Shown here: in pieces, positions 10,964-22,552 of the stretch | Layout of the letters: each line of letters opens with the position of its first letter | How positions within the stretch are numbered: position 1 is the first letter of the stretch | Assembly: GCA_036898135.1 (NCBI GenBank) | Contig: CM072519.1 | Location: forward strand, 37,094,952 to 37,158,951 | Origin: Oncomelania hupensis | Taxonomy: Eukaryota > Mollusca > Gastropoda > Littorinimorpha > Pomatiopsidae | Length of the DNA stretch: 64,000 nucleotides | Direction: 5' to 3' | The notes under the pieces: generated by a model | What the model saw: the letters and a program-made list of their open reading frames with translations, nothing else | Databases searched by the model: none | Told to the model about the DNA's origin: nothing | Translations under genes and position numbers: made by a program

Positions 10964-12054
10964 TTATTACTTTATTATTATTTTTTTTAATTACTATATT
11001 ATTTTTATATATATATTTTTTAAATTGTTGTTGTTGTGACGGTGGGTCTATTGTTGCTTGGCTCTGCACTATGGAATGTTATTACCCACTCGTCTTTCGT
11101 GAGAGGGAGCATCAAAACTGAAAAGTACACACATGCTCCAAGCAGAAATCGGAGTGTATGTGTGTGTGTATGTAGTAGCAGTCCAGGGGTCTTATGAGGT
11201 AATTGAGAAGAATGCATAGAAGATATACGTGGTAGCTAAGCACGCGGTTTGTGTTTGCTGTGAGGTAATGGAAAAATGAACCTCATAAAATTGGGTATCT
11301 CACAACCCCATCAGGAAGTCTTTCACACAACCTCACACTGTTGTGTACATCAACGCGCACACACTCACACACACAAGGGATAAACATATATTGCACTAAT
11401 TATTATAAAACATTTTAAAATATTATTATTAATAATAATTGTTAGAAGAAAAAATAAAATATAAATAATTTAATTAAGAAAAAATAGATATTTTAATTCT
11501 CAATGCCAAATCACAGGTTTGCTATTAGAAATTACGCTTCAATTAAGTATTACCGATTATCCTACACAGTCACGGAATACTTGATAATGGTAAAATTGCT
11601 GCATTATAAATTATAAAATTCCAATACAGTGCACCAATACGCCACATGCACACCCATACATACACAAACACACACCCAGCTTTCAGTCAACGCTTATTAA
11701 GAATGTGTACTGATTTTTACTCCACTGATGGAGAGAGAGAAAAAGAGAGAGAGAGACTCGCGGTTTGCTGAGTGCAGAGAAAAAAAAATCCTAACTCAAT
11801 GGGAGGTAACCGCTACCAACACAAAATGTTATTATACTTTTTGAGTTTTAGAAGATTATCGCCCATGGATGTTGATAATATTTTCACGCCTAAAAATAAA
11901 ATTTGCTGTCCAAATTTAGATAATGGATTATTTTAAATGTGTTAGAACCGGCCCAGTTCAGTATCGCCTGTTATACTCAGCGTCAATGCGAGAAAGTATA
12001 TAGATCAATTTTGTGCGTACTTTATTACTCTAAATGAATTGTGTTTCGGACAAC
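10964..12054. other. Gene-free stretch
   Basis: AT-rich sequence with CA-rich patches at 11,360-11,385 and 11,640-11,680 and a short GA run near 11,730. I see no gene. Confidence 0.5.
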
Positions 12055-12636
12055 GATTGATTGATTGATTGATTGATTGTTGCTTTAGGTCCAGCGGACT
12101 CTTCCGAGCCAAATCAGGACCGGACAACCCCCCGATCCGCATAAAAGATCCGCTGAAACAACCTTAGTGGGAAAATTGAATGCCCTCCACCGGCCAGTCA
12201 CTTTACAATAAAGACATCCCACGCAGGGGACGGCTGAGGCTTTACCCCAACTACTCGAACCCCCGGTTACAAAAACAAAATAGAATACAAGCATCATTAT
12301 AAATTATCAACAAAACACATACATATAAAATGCCTATATCGCTAAATAATAACATCATAGGAAGCCCTAGTGACCACCCGGCAGAAAGCGTCCAATACTC
12401 CCAAGCTGATCCAACAGACCTCATACACAAACAAGGAGTCTTGTCCAGGAAAAGTTTTCAAGAAAAAAGGTAGGTCATTGATCTAGCGAAGAAGAAGATA
12501 GTATAGCAGAGTGATAGGACAGAGCAGGAATGGGAAAGAGCAAATGAGGAAGACAGCGACAGTGGGAATTTAAAGCACTAAATTTCCAGAAAGTGGGGAT
12601 ACTATTTATACTGAAGCCCCCGGCACTCCAACGGGG
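12055..12636 (-). mobile_element. Retroposon family A, copy 1
   Basis: About 580 bp, roughly 85-90% similar by eye to 14,487-15,093. Read on the reverse strand it starts near CCCGTTGGAGTGCC, has TATAAATAG near its 5' end, and ends with GGTCCTGATTTGGCTC then AGTCCGCTGGACC and a (CAAT)n tail. A reverse open frame contains the motif VPCVGCLYCKVT shared with copy 2, but the surrounding frames diverge. Fragments of the same 3' end lie at 54,520-54,581 and 61,780-61,828. I cannot assign it to a named family. Confidence 0.75.
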
Positions 12637-13332
12637 TTACTGTTGCCGCAGTGAATCTGTCATGCCTATAAAGGAAAGACAGGTTTTCAACTGGGGCTTT
12701 CACTTTTCCCTTTATAGGTTAGAACAATCTACAGTGGCAAGATTGCTCATGACCCCAAGGGGTCGGACAACGATAGTCTATTAAATAAAAATATGGTCTT
12801 ATATACTGCATTTGACGCAATGACGTTATAGATTACGTACATGGAAATAATTCACCCATAAACTGGAAACGTAAAATATTACACATGATCGATTATTCAT
12901 TTTTTAAAATTCTTTTCATGCTACAGCCTACGTTTTACGAAAAATCTGTTTAAAATATTCATGATTCAGTATGTACTTCTTTTTTTTTTCTTTTTTTTTT
13001 TTAAGTACCTAAATGTTTATATATATGTGTGTGTGTTTATATTTATGTATGTATATGTTTGTGAAATTCTAACATTATTTCATCGATGAAAAGATTTGAC
13101 ATTAAAAACAAAAACATTAAAAATAAGTCTTAGCTGAGACCAAAAGATCTGTGTAGGCGTACAACGGCTCAAAGACGACGAAAAGACAGTGAATGATAGA
13201 GTATATCTATATATAAAGTCTTTGCTCTTACAATAACATGGAAACAGCACTTTCGCTAGACCTAGGGTATTTTTTCTCCTGCCAATCAACTGAGAAAACA
13301 AACAAACAAACAATAAAAACATCTTCCGTTAA
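12637..13332. other. Gene-free stretch
   Basis: AT-rich with T-tracts and degenerate TATG/TGTG repeats (13,019-13,060). No gene seen. Confidence 0.5.
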
Positions 13333-13403
13333 CATCAAGAATCGAACCTAGGTTTTTCTTTCACGCTAGGCAAGCACACTAACTACTGAGCTATAATTCA
13401 GTA
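13333..13403 (-). repeat. tRNA-like SINE head or tRNA pseudogene
   Basis: The reverse strand reads TATAGCTCAGTAGTTAGTG (A-box-like) and AGGTTCGATTCTTGA (B-box-like) at tRNA spacing. The anticodon stem does not pair well, so I do not call a functional tRNA. Confidence 0.45.
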
Positions 13404-14208
13404 CATACCCACTTCTCCCCCCCCTCCCTTCTCACTTCCTCTCTCCGCGCTCCGTACACACAACCCTCCACCTACCCTCCAACTCTTATTTATTATGACC
13501 TATCGGTTTCTCTTTAAGATCCCTTAAAATGCCAATTAATACACTTGACGTCACTGTTGGCCTTGGTGAACCTTTGTTCATTGTCCACTCTTGGCACCCT
13601 ACCCCGCTTAACCCTCTCCCACCCACGTTTGCCATTTCAGCCCCTCCTCTCCCTTTCTCCACCCCTTCTACTACTTCCATATCCCCCCCACCCCCCTTCC
13701 AATATGAATGTTATACGAGTATGACAGCAATAAAGACGACTATATTGTACTTTTAGGATTTTCATGGTTAAGCCACGTGGATAGCAGACAACAATGTTTG
13801 ACTTGCCGACATTAACGGTAGGATGATGTAACGTATGATGGACTAACAAGGTAAAGCCCGAAGGTTTCAGCTGTTTGAATTAGGAGTTATCATTTGATAA
13901 AAATATGTTTCTTCCAAGACGTTAAACACAATCTTCTTTCAAATAGTTTAGTAACATGCCTATATAACTGTTTCAAATAATATTATCAGGCGGAAAATAG
14001 TGAAAAGTCTTTATTGGGACACTGAATTATCAGTACACTTCTAATAGATTTTACTGAGGATTCATTAATATATAGGCTACCTTACTAACAAAAAGCGAAT
14101 GAACGAAGCAATACCACACATTCAAGCTATTCGCATTTTTTAGGCACTGTTGTCAGGAAAAGGGGAGGGGGGAAGGGGAAAGGTGCCTATTCCATATAGT
14201 CTTGAGAA
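13404..14208. other. Gene-free stretch
   Basis: A C-rich patch at 13,410-13,700 holds overlapping open frames rich in Pro on one strand and Gly on the other; these look like composition effects. The rest is AT-rich. Confidence 0.45.
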
Positions 14209-14451
14209 TCCTATCCTATCCCATAACTCGGCGGTCGTAGGGGCACCACAGATGATCGTTTAACCAGCGTACTCCATCTTTTCCTCTCCTCAGCAACCCT
14301 TATTGTTTCGGTCAATGTCAAACCAGTCCATTCTCGAATGTTGTCCTCCCACCTCTTTTTCGGTCTCCTTCTCCTTCTACCTCCTTGCACTGTGCCTTGC
14401 AGGATGGCCTTTGCAAGACCTGATGATCTGGTGACGTGGCCATATCATCGG
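14209..14451 (-). mobile_element. RTE-like LINE, 3' fragment
   Basis: The left edge has the tail as CCTAT repeats. The body matches the reverse complement of the RTE 3' end up to the CGATGATATGG(CCACGTC) region. About 243 bp, strongly truncated. Confidence 0.85.
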
Positions 14452-14486
14452 AAAAAGACGAAAGTGTTTTAGGCAGCCTTACTGCA

Positions 14487-15093
14487 TTAGTTAGTTAGTT
14501 ATTCATTGCTTGCAGGGTCCAGCGGACTGCAAAGCCGAATCAGGACCACAAAATCAAGTCCACAACTTCGCTGAAAGAGGACTCACCCCTTATCTGCATA
14601 AAATATCTGCCGAAACAACCCTAGTGGTAACACTGAAGGCATTCCACCAGTCGGTCACTTTACAATAAAGACATCCTACGCAGGGGACGCTGAGGCTATA
14701 CTCTAATTTATAGAACCCCCGTTTACAAAAACAAAATAGAATACAAACATTATTATAAATTATCAACAAAACACATACATATAAAATGCCTACATTGCCA
14801 AATAATAACATCATAGGAAGCTTCAGTGACCATTTGGCAGGAAGCGTCCAATATTCCCAAGTTGATCCAACAAACCTCACACACAAATGAGGATTTTTGT
14901 CCCGGAAGAGTTTTCAAGAAAAAAGATAGGTGACTGGTCTAACGAAGAAGAGGACAGTATAGCAGATTGATAGAACAGAGTAGGAAAGAGAAAGAACAAA
15001 GGAGAAAGACAGCCACAGTGGGAATTTAAAGCACTAAATTTCCAGAAAGTGGGGATACTATTTATACTGAAACCCCCGGCACCCCCACGGGGG
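14487..15093 (-). mobile_element. Retroposon family A, copy 2
   Basis: Second long copy of the family at 12,055-12,636, same orientation. Its 3' tail is (CTAA)n rather than (CAAT)n. Near the 3' end GGTCC and GGACC can pair, giving a hairpin around the conserved TGATTCGGC segment. The reverse frame 14,886-14,590 (98 aa) ends with the shared CVGCLYCKVT region and VVSADILC; I do not recognise a protein family. Confidence 0.75.
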
Positions 15094-15410
15094 GAAGCCT
15101 TACTACATGTTTAAATGATTATTTGTTTGGGTGCATAATAAAACGTTTTTAAAAATACATTTGTGTTTGAACTACCAAAGTAACAATTTCTATTTTCTAG
15201 TTTTCACGACGAATCATACATTGTCATATTTGTTTATTAGATTTTTTAAAATTTATTTTGGATTGTAATAATACATAGTTTAAAAGTGAAAACTGTTTAC
15301 AATGTGTACACACACTGGAAATAGTCATTAAACTTTTTAAAAATCTTGTGTACATGCATAACTTCAATAGATACAAAGCAAACACATTATTTACTATGTG
15401 TGAGAACTTG

Positions 15411-15832
15411 GACCTCACAGCAGATCTACAACGAAAAATACAACGCATGGAGAAGAGGTGCTACAGAAGACTTCTGGGCATTTCCTGTACCCAGCACATC
15501 ACCAACGACGAAGTCTGACAGACCATCACACCAGCTATTGGACAACATGATGGCATGCTCACAGTGGTGAAGAAACGGAAACTCCGATTGTATTGCTTCA
15601 TCTGTCACCAGAGAATCAGGCCTTGCAAAGACCATCCTGCAAGGCACGGTGCAAGGAGGCAGGAGAAGAGGGAGACAGAAAAAAAGGTGGGAGGACAATA
15701 TTCAACAAAGGACTGGCTTCACGCTGAGCGAAGACATGAGGGTTGCTGAGGACAGAAAAATGGAGTACGCTGGTTAAATGATCATCTGTGGTGCCCCAAC
15801 GACTTTCGAGTTACGAGATAGGATAGGATAGA
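15411..15832 (+). mobile_element. RTE-like LINE, 5'-truncated, 8-bp flanking repeat
   Basis: It begins at the GACCTCACAGCAGATCTACA segment and runs to GGATA repeats. AGAACTTG lies on both sides (15,403-15,410 and 15,833-15,840), consistent with a target-site duplication. Frames carry several shifts. Confidence 0.85.
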
Positions 15833-16168
15833 AGAACTTGTTGGAGTGGAGGCTGCGATGTGTGTTGGTGTTGTTGTTCTTGTTGTTGCTAACTTCCATT
15901 CCAGTAAAAGTTTGATTAAAAGCACAAATCGATAGAATTTTTTTTTCTTCTGTTAGTTTGCTAGTTGTTTCTTTTCTTCTTTTTTTTCCGTTTATACTCT
16001 ATCGAGTATTAAAGTTGGTATGATCAGTTGAACAGCAATACGTTTAATTACAGCAACACACTGTCTAAAACGCACATCAGATAGTCTAATTACATTGCTA
16101 TCAATATTAAATATTTTCAACTTGCAGTCAATTCTTTTGCCTACGTGCTTTCAATCTGAATCTGTCCC

Positions 16169-16208
16169 ACCACAAGTATATCAACTAATTAGTTGATATA
16201 CTTGTGGT
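16169..16208. repeat. 40-bp perfect palindrome
   Basis: The sequence from ACCACAAGTATATCAACTAA continues directly with its exact reverse complement. There is no spacer and no mismatch. It could fold into a cruciform or hairpin. Confidence 0.95.
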
Positions 16209-16261
16209 CCTACCGACAATTAACGCTCTCATAAACTACATAAACAACTGCATGCATGCGC

Positions 16262-16345
16262 TCACGATCACACGCATACTCTCTCTCTGTCTGTATGTCT
16301 GTCTCTCTCTCTGTCTCTGTCTCTCTCTGTCTCTCTGTCTCTCTG

Positions 16346-16384
<39 letters not shown>
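16262..16384. repeat. (TCTG)n/(TC)n microsatellite
   Basis: Alternating CTCTGT and TC repeats. Long Leu/Ser or Arg/Glu frames through it are artefacts. Confidence 0.95.
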
Positions 16385-16387
<3 letters not shown>

Positions 16388-16600
16388 GTATAATTTTTAC
16401 AGGGACATGTGCATGTACAAAATGTGAGGACAATATGAATGAACATTGAGGTTTAACGTTTACACCTACCATTGGCGATATGGCAGACGGGGATAACCAT
16501 CCCAGGGAACAAGGGGCAGGAACTTACAGTAAATCAATACTGAACCACCAGAGCAATCAACCTGCTAAAATGGGCAGTGAAAAATGGCCACTTTTTATTT

Positions 16601-16671
16601 TGCTAACCACAGGATTCGAACCTAGGTCATCGGATTTGCCAAGCGAACACTCTACCACTTGAGCTACGGCG
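16601..16671 (-). repeat. tRNA-like SINE head
   Basis: The reverse strand reads CCGTAGCTCAAGTGGTAGAG (A-box) and AGGTTCGAATCCTGTGG (B-box) with tRNA spacing. The anticodon arm (TTCGCTTGGCAAATCCG) does not form a good stem. The adjacent body at 16,480-16,600 may be the rest of a SINE. Confidence 0.55.
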
Positions 16672-16774
16672 GTGAGACTGTGGACAATACATTGTGACAC
16701 TAATGTCGAAAGATATATATAAAGCTCCACGCCTATAAACCATTTTTTTTCTATTACTAATATTTTTTTCTACA

Positions 16775-16832
<58 letters not shown>

Positions 16833-17201
16833 AGGATGCTATGTACGCGCCTTTCCCCAAGGCTCAAAGCGCGGCGATCTATACCAACATACACGCTCAC
16901 CTGTCTCATTTACCCTCACACACACCAATACACATACGTCACTCAAACAGGTGGTGTAAAGGCAGGGAGATCGCTATTAGAAGACGGAAGAAAATCGAAT
17001 TTTATTTTTGAAATTTTTATATTGACTGCATCCTGTACCATTATTGAAGAGAGGGAGGAAACCGGAGTGCCCGGAGAAAACCCTCGGTGACCTCAATAGT
17101 CTCGTACCTAAGTCACATACGTTCGCCCCTTGCGGGAATCGAACCCGCGACCTTCGGCATAGAAAACCGGCGACTTATCCACTGCGCCACAAGGCCACCC
17201 C
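16775..17201 (-). mobile_element. tRNA-Arg-like SINE, full copy
   Basis: Read on the reverse strand: a tRNA-like head (GTGGCGCAGTGGATAAGTCG, an anticodon arm with loop TTTCTAT giving TCT, then GGTTCGATTCCC), a conserved body shared with 8662-9086, and an (ATT)n tail at the left edge. The A-box and TCT anticodon suggest descent from tRNA-Arg. The body carries ACAGGATGC and its inverse GCATCCTGT about 190 bp apart, the second just before the tail. Confidence 0.88.
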
Positions 17202-17499
17202 CAGTACATGTACCTACACGGCATGTGGGAACCTTTCAATACAATATGCATATGGATATTTGCTTAAAGCTCTCTGGCATATGTACAGTATGTCAATATA
17301 GTTTATAAGTGTTATAGGTAAGCTAAAGTGGCTTTGTGCGATATGCAGGCCATGGTAGATGATTGTACATTCAATGCACTGTGTTCTCGTGGCTTAAGGT
17401 GGTAAAATGGTGGAATATTACAATCGTCCGCTGTGCATATGAGAACGTGGATTAGCATCTCGGAATAATATTCTCACAGGGTTTCTGTAATGACTCTAA

Positions 17500-19720
17500 G
17501 TCTTTAATTGGTTTGTTCACTTTCCCCGTCGCACCGAAACGTGTTTGTCACCGCCACGACTCCCCCTGGGCAGACGCCACAAACAGACAACTTCCACACG
17601 CAGACAACCCAGACAGAATGGCGATTACCCGCAGACAGAATCGATGAAAACAAAACAAATATATATACAACTTTCAAGCTATTTATTCATTCATACCACA
17701 CACTCATCTACATACAACATTTACACATGAAACGAGAAAAATGGTGATGGAACAATCAATGGGTCGATGAACAATGGAATGGTATGTCAGATGATCGAGG
17801 GTTGCTAATCAACCACGTCCATGTATCGACTGTGCACCGCAAATGTCTGTTGCACGTAAACAACCGAAAAGGAAGGTTCGAGTGTTAAGAGAGGGACAAC
17901 AAGGAATGAGCCAACCTGGCAGTATGACGTCCCTGTCGAAGTCTCCGTAAAGGTATCCGCCCCTCCTCGTAGCTGTTATCGGACCGTTGCTGTTGATGTC
18001 CAAACGTAGTGGCGTCGCCGCTCCCTCTTGCCGCTGACGATGATGATGATGATGGTGACGCCGTAGTCGCGGCAGCCCTGCCACCGTCGACGTCTCCCAG
18101 CTGGACTCCTCCAGTCAGCTAACACTGCGACGTCGAGGCCAGGTCCCGTCCGCGGACGTCACAACCACCACGGGAAAGGTGGGGTTGTTGAGTGATGATG
18201 ATGTACACAATGATGCGGACGTAGACGAACGGGTGGTGATGATGATGTTCAGTCCACACGACCAAGTGCCGTCGTCATTGTCGCACGACGCTGGTCAACG
18301 CCGATCCACGTTACCCAGTGACGAGCTGATGAATACGAACGAACTTTCGAACCTGCAACATGCTTGTCGTATTGTTAATGTCATGTCCACCTGATTCTGT
18401 CCCCCTCCCTCCTCACACTCTCCCCCCCTATTACACTCACTAACTTCTGCATCTTGAGGAGGCACAACTGCTGTCCACTTCCCTTCCCTTGACTACTATT
18501 ATTGTCACTTGTAATCAAACACATAATTCATGAACCTCAATGAAATTATGAATGCATGAAATGAGCAATGCTGCAAATGAATACATGTAACCATCAACAC
18601 ATTATTCATCTCAAGCAACCACAACCACGACAACAGCAACCACTTCCATCCTACCTTCATCACACTTCACCCCCATTCTCCTCCCTCATTCTCCCTCCTT
18701 CAGTCGCACTCTTCCTTTCTTCTGCCTCTCCTCAGTGCAACCACCTTCATCCTTCCCCAGCCTCACACACAGCTATCGTTCAACACCCCAACAGCCGGCC
18801 CTCGGTTATTGGCACAGTAAGGAAAATACCACCATCACACTTACCCAAACGGTTCGAATGTAATAGTACCTGTAGCCCCTTCCCCTGCTTGTCTACACAG
18901 TACTCCAAGTAAGGTAATCCAGTGCGTAGTAGTTTCCATTAGTGGACAATAACTCAACACTAACCTACCACAAACACAAAACTTAGTTTTTTTTTGAGCT
19001 ACACTCTTTCCCGAGCTTGCTACCACAACTGTAACACTTCCAACTAGTATTCCTTTTGGAACCAGCTATTATTTACGTCAATAACTGTCCCTCCCTTACT
19101 TCCAGAACAAAAACAACCCCAGAGAAACAAGACCGCACGTCCTCTCTGTGACTCTGTCAAAACCTGTTCTGACTATAGTGAGCAAATTCCTAAACTGGCT
19201 AGCCGATCTACGCTGTTGAATCACGATTTGCACGCATAACCACGCATACGATAATCACGCAGTTACTACCCCCGCCCTTATACTCTTCACACACAGACTG
19301 CTCGGCTTTCATCACAGACTGTCCTCGCCTCTTGATATTTCCACATCTACCGCCATTTTGGGGACTAAAGAATAATGAGCTGCTCTTTTGGCCCTCAAAC
19401 AAGGATTGGCTAGGCATCAAAGGCTCAGTTACGCTGTATTCTATTGAACTACTGTACGTTAAATTGAAACCAGGAGCACACTTTCTTTACCAGAAACTAG
19501 CCAAGGCATACATTCGCCTCTCCACTGAGAGAGGTAACCCCCTAGTCTCAGCTAAGCTGTATGACCAGAAAGGAGGGAGAAGGTGTGAACGGGGTGATGG
19601 GGGTGGGAGGATTAAGGGAGAGAGTGGGGAGGGGGTGTCAATAATATCTAATCAATCCCGACTCGGTACCCAGAACCACTATCGCATTCAGTCGCACACA
19701 CTATAGACTCCATGGTATTT
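17500..19720. other. GC-richer island of unknown nature
   Basis: This stretch is clearly richer in CpG and GC than its AT-rich neighbours, especially 17,820-18,400. It contains several 60-125-codon open frames (for example 18,084-17,809 reverse, 18,568-18,912 and 19,332-19,706 forward), none with a recognisable motif. It may be an unrecognised large mobile element or decayed exons. I cannot define its borders. Confidence 0.35.
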
Positions 19721-21678
19721 GTTTATAGCTACACATTATCGTAAGCGTATTTAGTTAGCTACCTGCTGCGGGTATCTTAGCCAAGAATTGGTTAATTTGA
19801 AAGTCTCGTACTGTCACATCACAAGGAATAAGTAAATAGCTGCCATCGAACAATGACCCAAACGCGAATCAAAAGCTCATTCAACGCTGGCCAGGTCTAA
19901 AGCCCATTCAGTTTGGCGAGTTCCTGCCACTGGTTGCTCATTTGTTTAAGACGACGTATTTGTCTAGGTCTGGCGATTTGTTCAGGAAGGACTGACTGGT
20001 GCAGATAATTTATTGAAAGATCGCCACGTCGGTTCCCTCCAGTCCAATCAAATCCGGGCAAATGAAACTGGGCCTGGGGTCGCTTTGTATACGGGGAAGT
20101 GCAATGCAGTGCTAGACTATGTGTGTCTGATAAGTAAGGATAAGAGAAAGCACGAACAGGCAAAGAAAAGCTAATTAAACTAACCGCAGCACAGAGCTCA
20201 AAGTTGAGGTGCCTAGTTCTAGAGATGCGCGCGCTATAAAAGAAATACGGTATCAGTTCATTTCTGTATTTTCATTTTACGTTCTGTTTTACTCCAAGAT
20301 AATATTAGACAACAATATCACAATAAAATAAAATAACATTATAACAATCTACAAACTGGCGATATTAAATTAAAATGAACAATATTAACAATGTCTGGAT
20401 CATATAAAATATCTTCATTTGATTTTTGGCAGTATTTCTTGGTATTAATATACCCTGTTCTTCTATTTTGACATAATAATTGGGCATTCAAACAAAATAT
20501 AATAGTAGTTATATTCAAAGGACATATGGAAATTATTCATTTTATGCTAACGAAGGTGAAATTCAGGCCGCTATCTTAATGTCCATTCACGTACATAATT
20601 AATTTACCAGACATACAAAACAGTTGTAAGAGTGCAATAATGTTCACTAATGATAAGTAATCAATCATGAAATTTGTTTATGACAGTCTCTTCGCGCTAA
20701 TGACAGAGATATACTTAAATTATGATTAATTTTAGTGTTATTATTCATACGTCTTTAGTTATTTTTATTCCTTGATAACAATTTATTTCGTTATTAATTG
20801 TTCAGAAATAATGGATTTCATTGCTGTAGTTATTTACTATGTTTTATACAATCATGAGCTTATTGAAAACTGATTGCCTACATTATCATCTTAAATATTG
20901 CCATAAGAAACGTTTTTGAATTAAGTACATAAATATGTCTGTGTTTGTATGTGTGTCTGTGTATGTGTGTGTGTGCGTTTATGCATGTATATGTATATGT
21001 TTGTGAAAGTCTAAAATCATTTTATATTTGAAAACGCTTTAAATTATTCAAATTAACTAAAATTGAAACTGTTATTCACGCGTTGACAAAGGAAGTTAAA
21101 CAGACATTTTGCGATGATTAATCTTATTTGATTAGTTTAAGTCATTGCAAAGTAATTATACTCTGTAAAGCTAATTATTATTATACTGAATACATGATCA
21201 TGGACGTGATTTGTATACACCTCTAATATGAACACAAAACGCTTATAACAACTTCGGCGTAAAGACAATAGTTGAAATAAACAAACAATATAGGAACTAG
21301 TACATCGTGTATGACAAGCAATTAATAAAGACTAACGACCAAAATAGTATATGCTGTTTATTACAAAGCATTAATGTCCATAATAATGTTTGTTAAGACC
21401 AAGGCATTAACGTCCGTGCAAGTAATAACAGTTAATCAGTAGTTACAACGCAGTCACGTTTGTACAGGCAATTACAAAGCTGTCACGTTTGTACAAGGAA
21501 TTTCAAAGGGCCCTCGTCTGTTCAAATACTTTAATCCACTGACGTTTGTGCAATGACTTACGAGGTTTTCACTTTTGTACATGCAGTTATAAAGCACTCA
21601 CGCACGTCCAAATAATTACAATTAAATAACGTCAATAAGGCAGACATTAATGAAAAAGCTAACTGTACACTCAGTTGA
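19721..21678. other. Gene-free stretch
   Basis: AT-rich sequence. A reverse 88-codon frame at 20,163-19,897 has no family I recognise. I see no repeats other than short TG-rich stretches near 20,938-20,985. Confidence 0.5.
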
Positions 21679-22345
21679 TCCTATCTAATCCTATCCTATC
21701 CCGTAACTCGAAGGTCGTTGGGGCACCACAGATAATCGTTTAACCAGCGTACTCCATCTTTCTCTGTCCTCAGCAACCCTCATGGCTTGGCTCAATGTCA
21801 AGCCAGTCCATTCTCGAATGTTGTCCTCCCACCTCTTTTTCTGTCACCCTCTTTTCCTGCCTCCTTGCACCGTGCCTTGCAGGATGGTCTTTGCAAGACC
21901 TGATGCTCATGTGACGTGGCCATACCATCGGAGTTTCCGTTTCTTCACCACTGTGAGCATGTCATCATGTTGTCCAATGGTTTGTATTATGGTCTGTAGG
22001 ACATCGTCATTGGTGATGTACTGAGTACAGGAAATGCCCAGAATTCTTCTGTAGCACCTCATCTCAATGCTTTTATTCTTCGTTGTAGATCTGCTGTGAG
22101 GGTCCATGTTTCGCAAGCGCATAGGAAAATGGTGATGACAAGGGAGCGCAGCAGCCTTATCTTGGAATGTAGACTGATGGTCCTGTCTTTCCAAATAAGC
22201 TTCAACCTTGTCAGGACCGTAGTTGTGAAAGGACTTCCTGTCGGGACGCATTGTCTGATACAATGGCTCCTAGATATTTGAAGCTGTGCACTGTGTTAAG
22301 GGATTGGCCTTGGACTTTAATGTCCGTATTGATGCCATTGATGTT
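21679..22345 (-). mobile_element. RTE-like LINE, 5'-truncated
   Basis: The left edge has the CCTAT-form tail, followed by the reverse complement of the RTE C-terminal region and part of the thumb region up to GGCATCAATACGGAC near 22,325-22,340. A reverse frame encodes MRLRNMDPHSRS and KKRKLRWYGHVT. I found no convincing target duplication. Confidence 0.85.
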
Positions 22346-22539
22346 GGGTCCTGTTGGCCGCAAACGATATCCACGAGTACAGTGTGGCTCGCCTTGACCC
22401 CGAGAACGTGGTCGTTGAACCTGTAATAAGGTGAAGTTCCTCCGTCCTGGCCGGTGACTTCTATGTAGAAGACTTTCGCCCAGTGATGCCGTGCTGATAT
22501 CACCCCTGTTAGTCGGCTTTTACGATACGCCGAACTCAT
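22346..22539 (-). other. Orphan GC-rich reading frame
   Basis: The reverse strand from 22,539 opens MSSAYRKSRLTGVISARHHW and stays open for about 65 codons before running into RTE sequence. A TTTTAATGCAG acceptor-like site precedes it. It is GC-richer than its flanks and could be an exon remnant or part of an unrecognised element. No domain is recognisable. Confidence 0.25.
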
Positions 22540-22552
22540 TTGATAGCTGCAT

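Noticed and set aside
13333..13403. Functional tRNA gene
   Set aside because: A- and B-box motifs are present, but the acceptor and anticodon stems do not pair; more likely a SINE head or pseudogene.
16601..16671. Functional tRNA-Ala gene
   Set aside because: The anticodon stem does not pair and the sequence lies inside a SINE-like context.
21679..22345. Target-site duplication around this RTE copy
   Set aside because: Only weak similarity (TTGATCCT against TTGGGTCCT) that overlaps the tail; not convincing.
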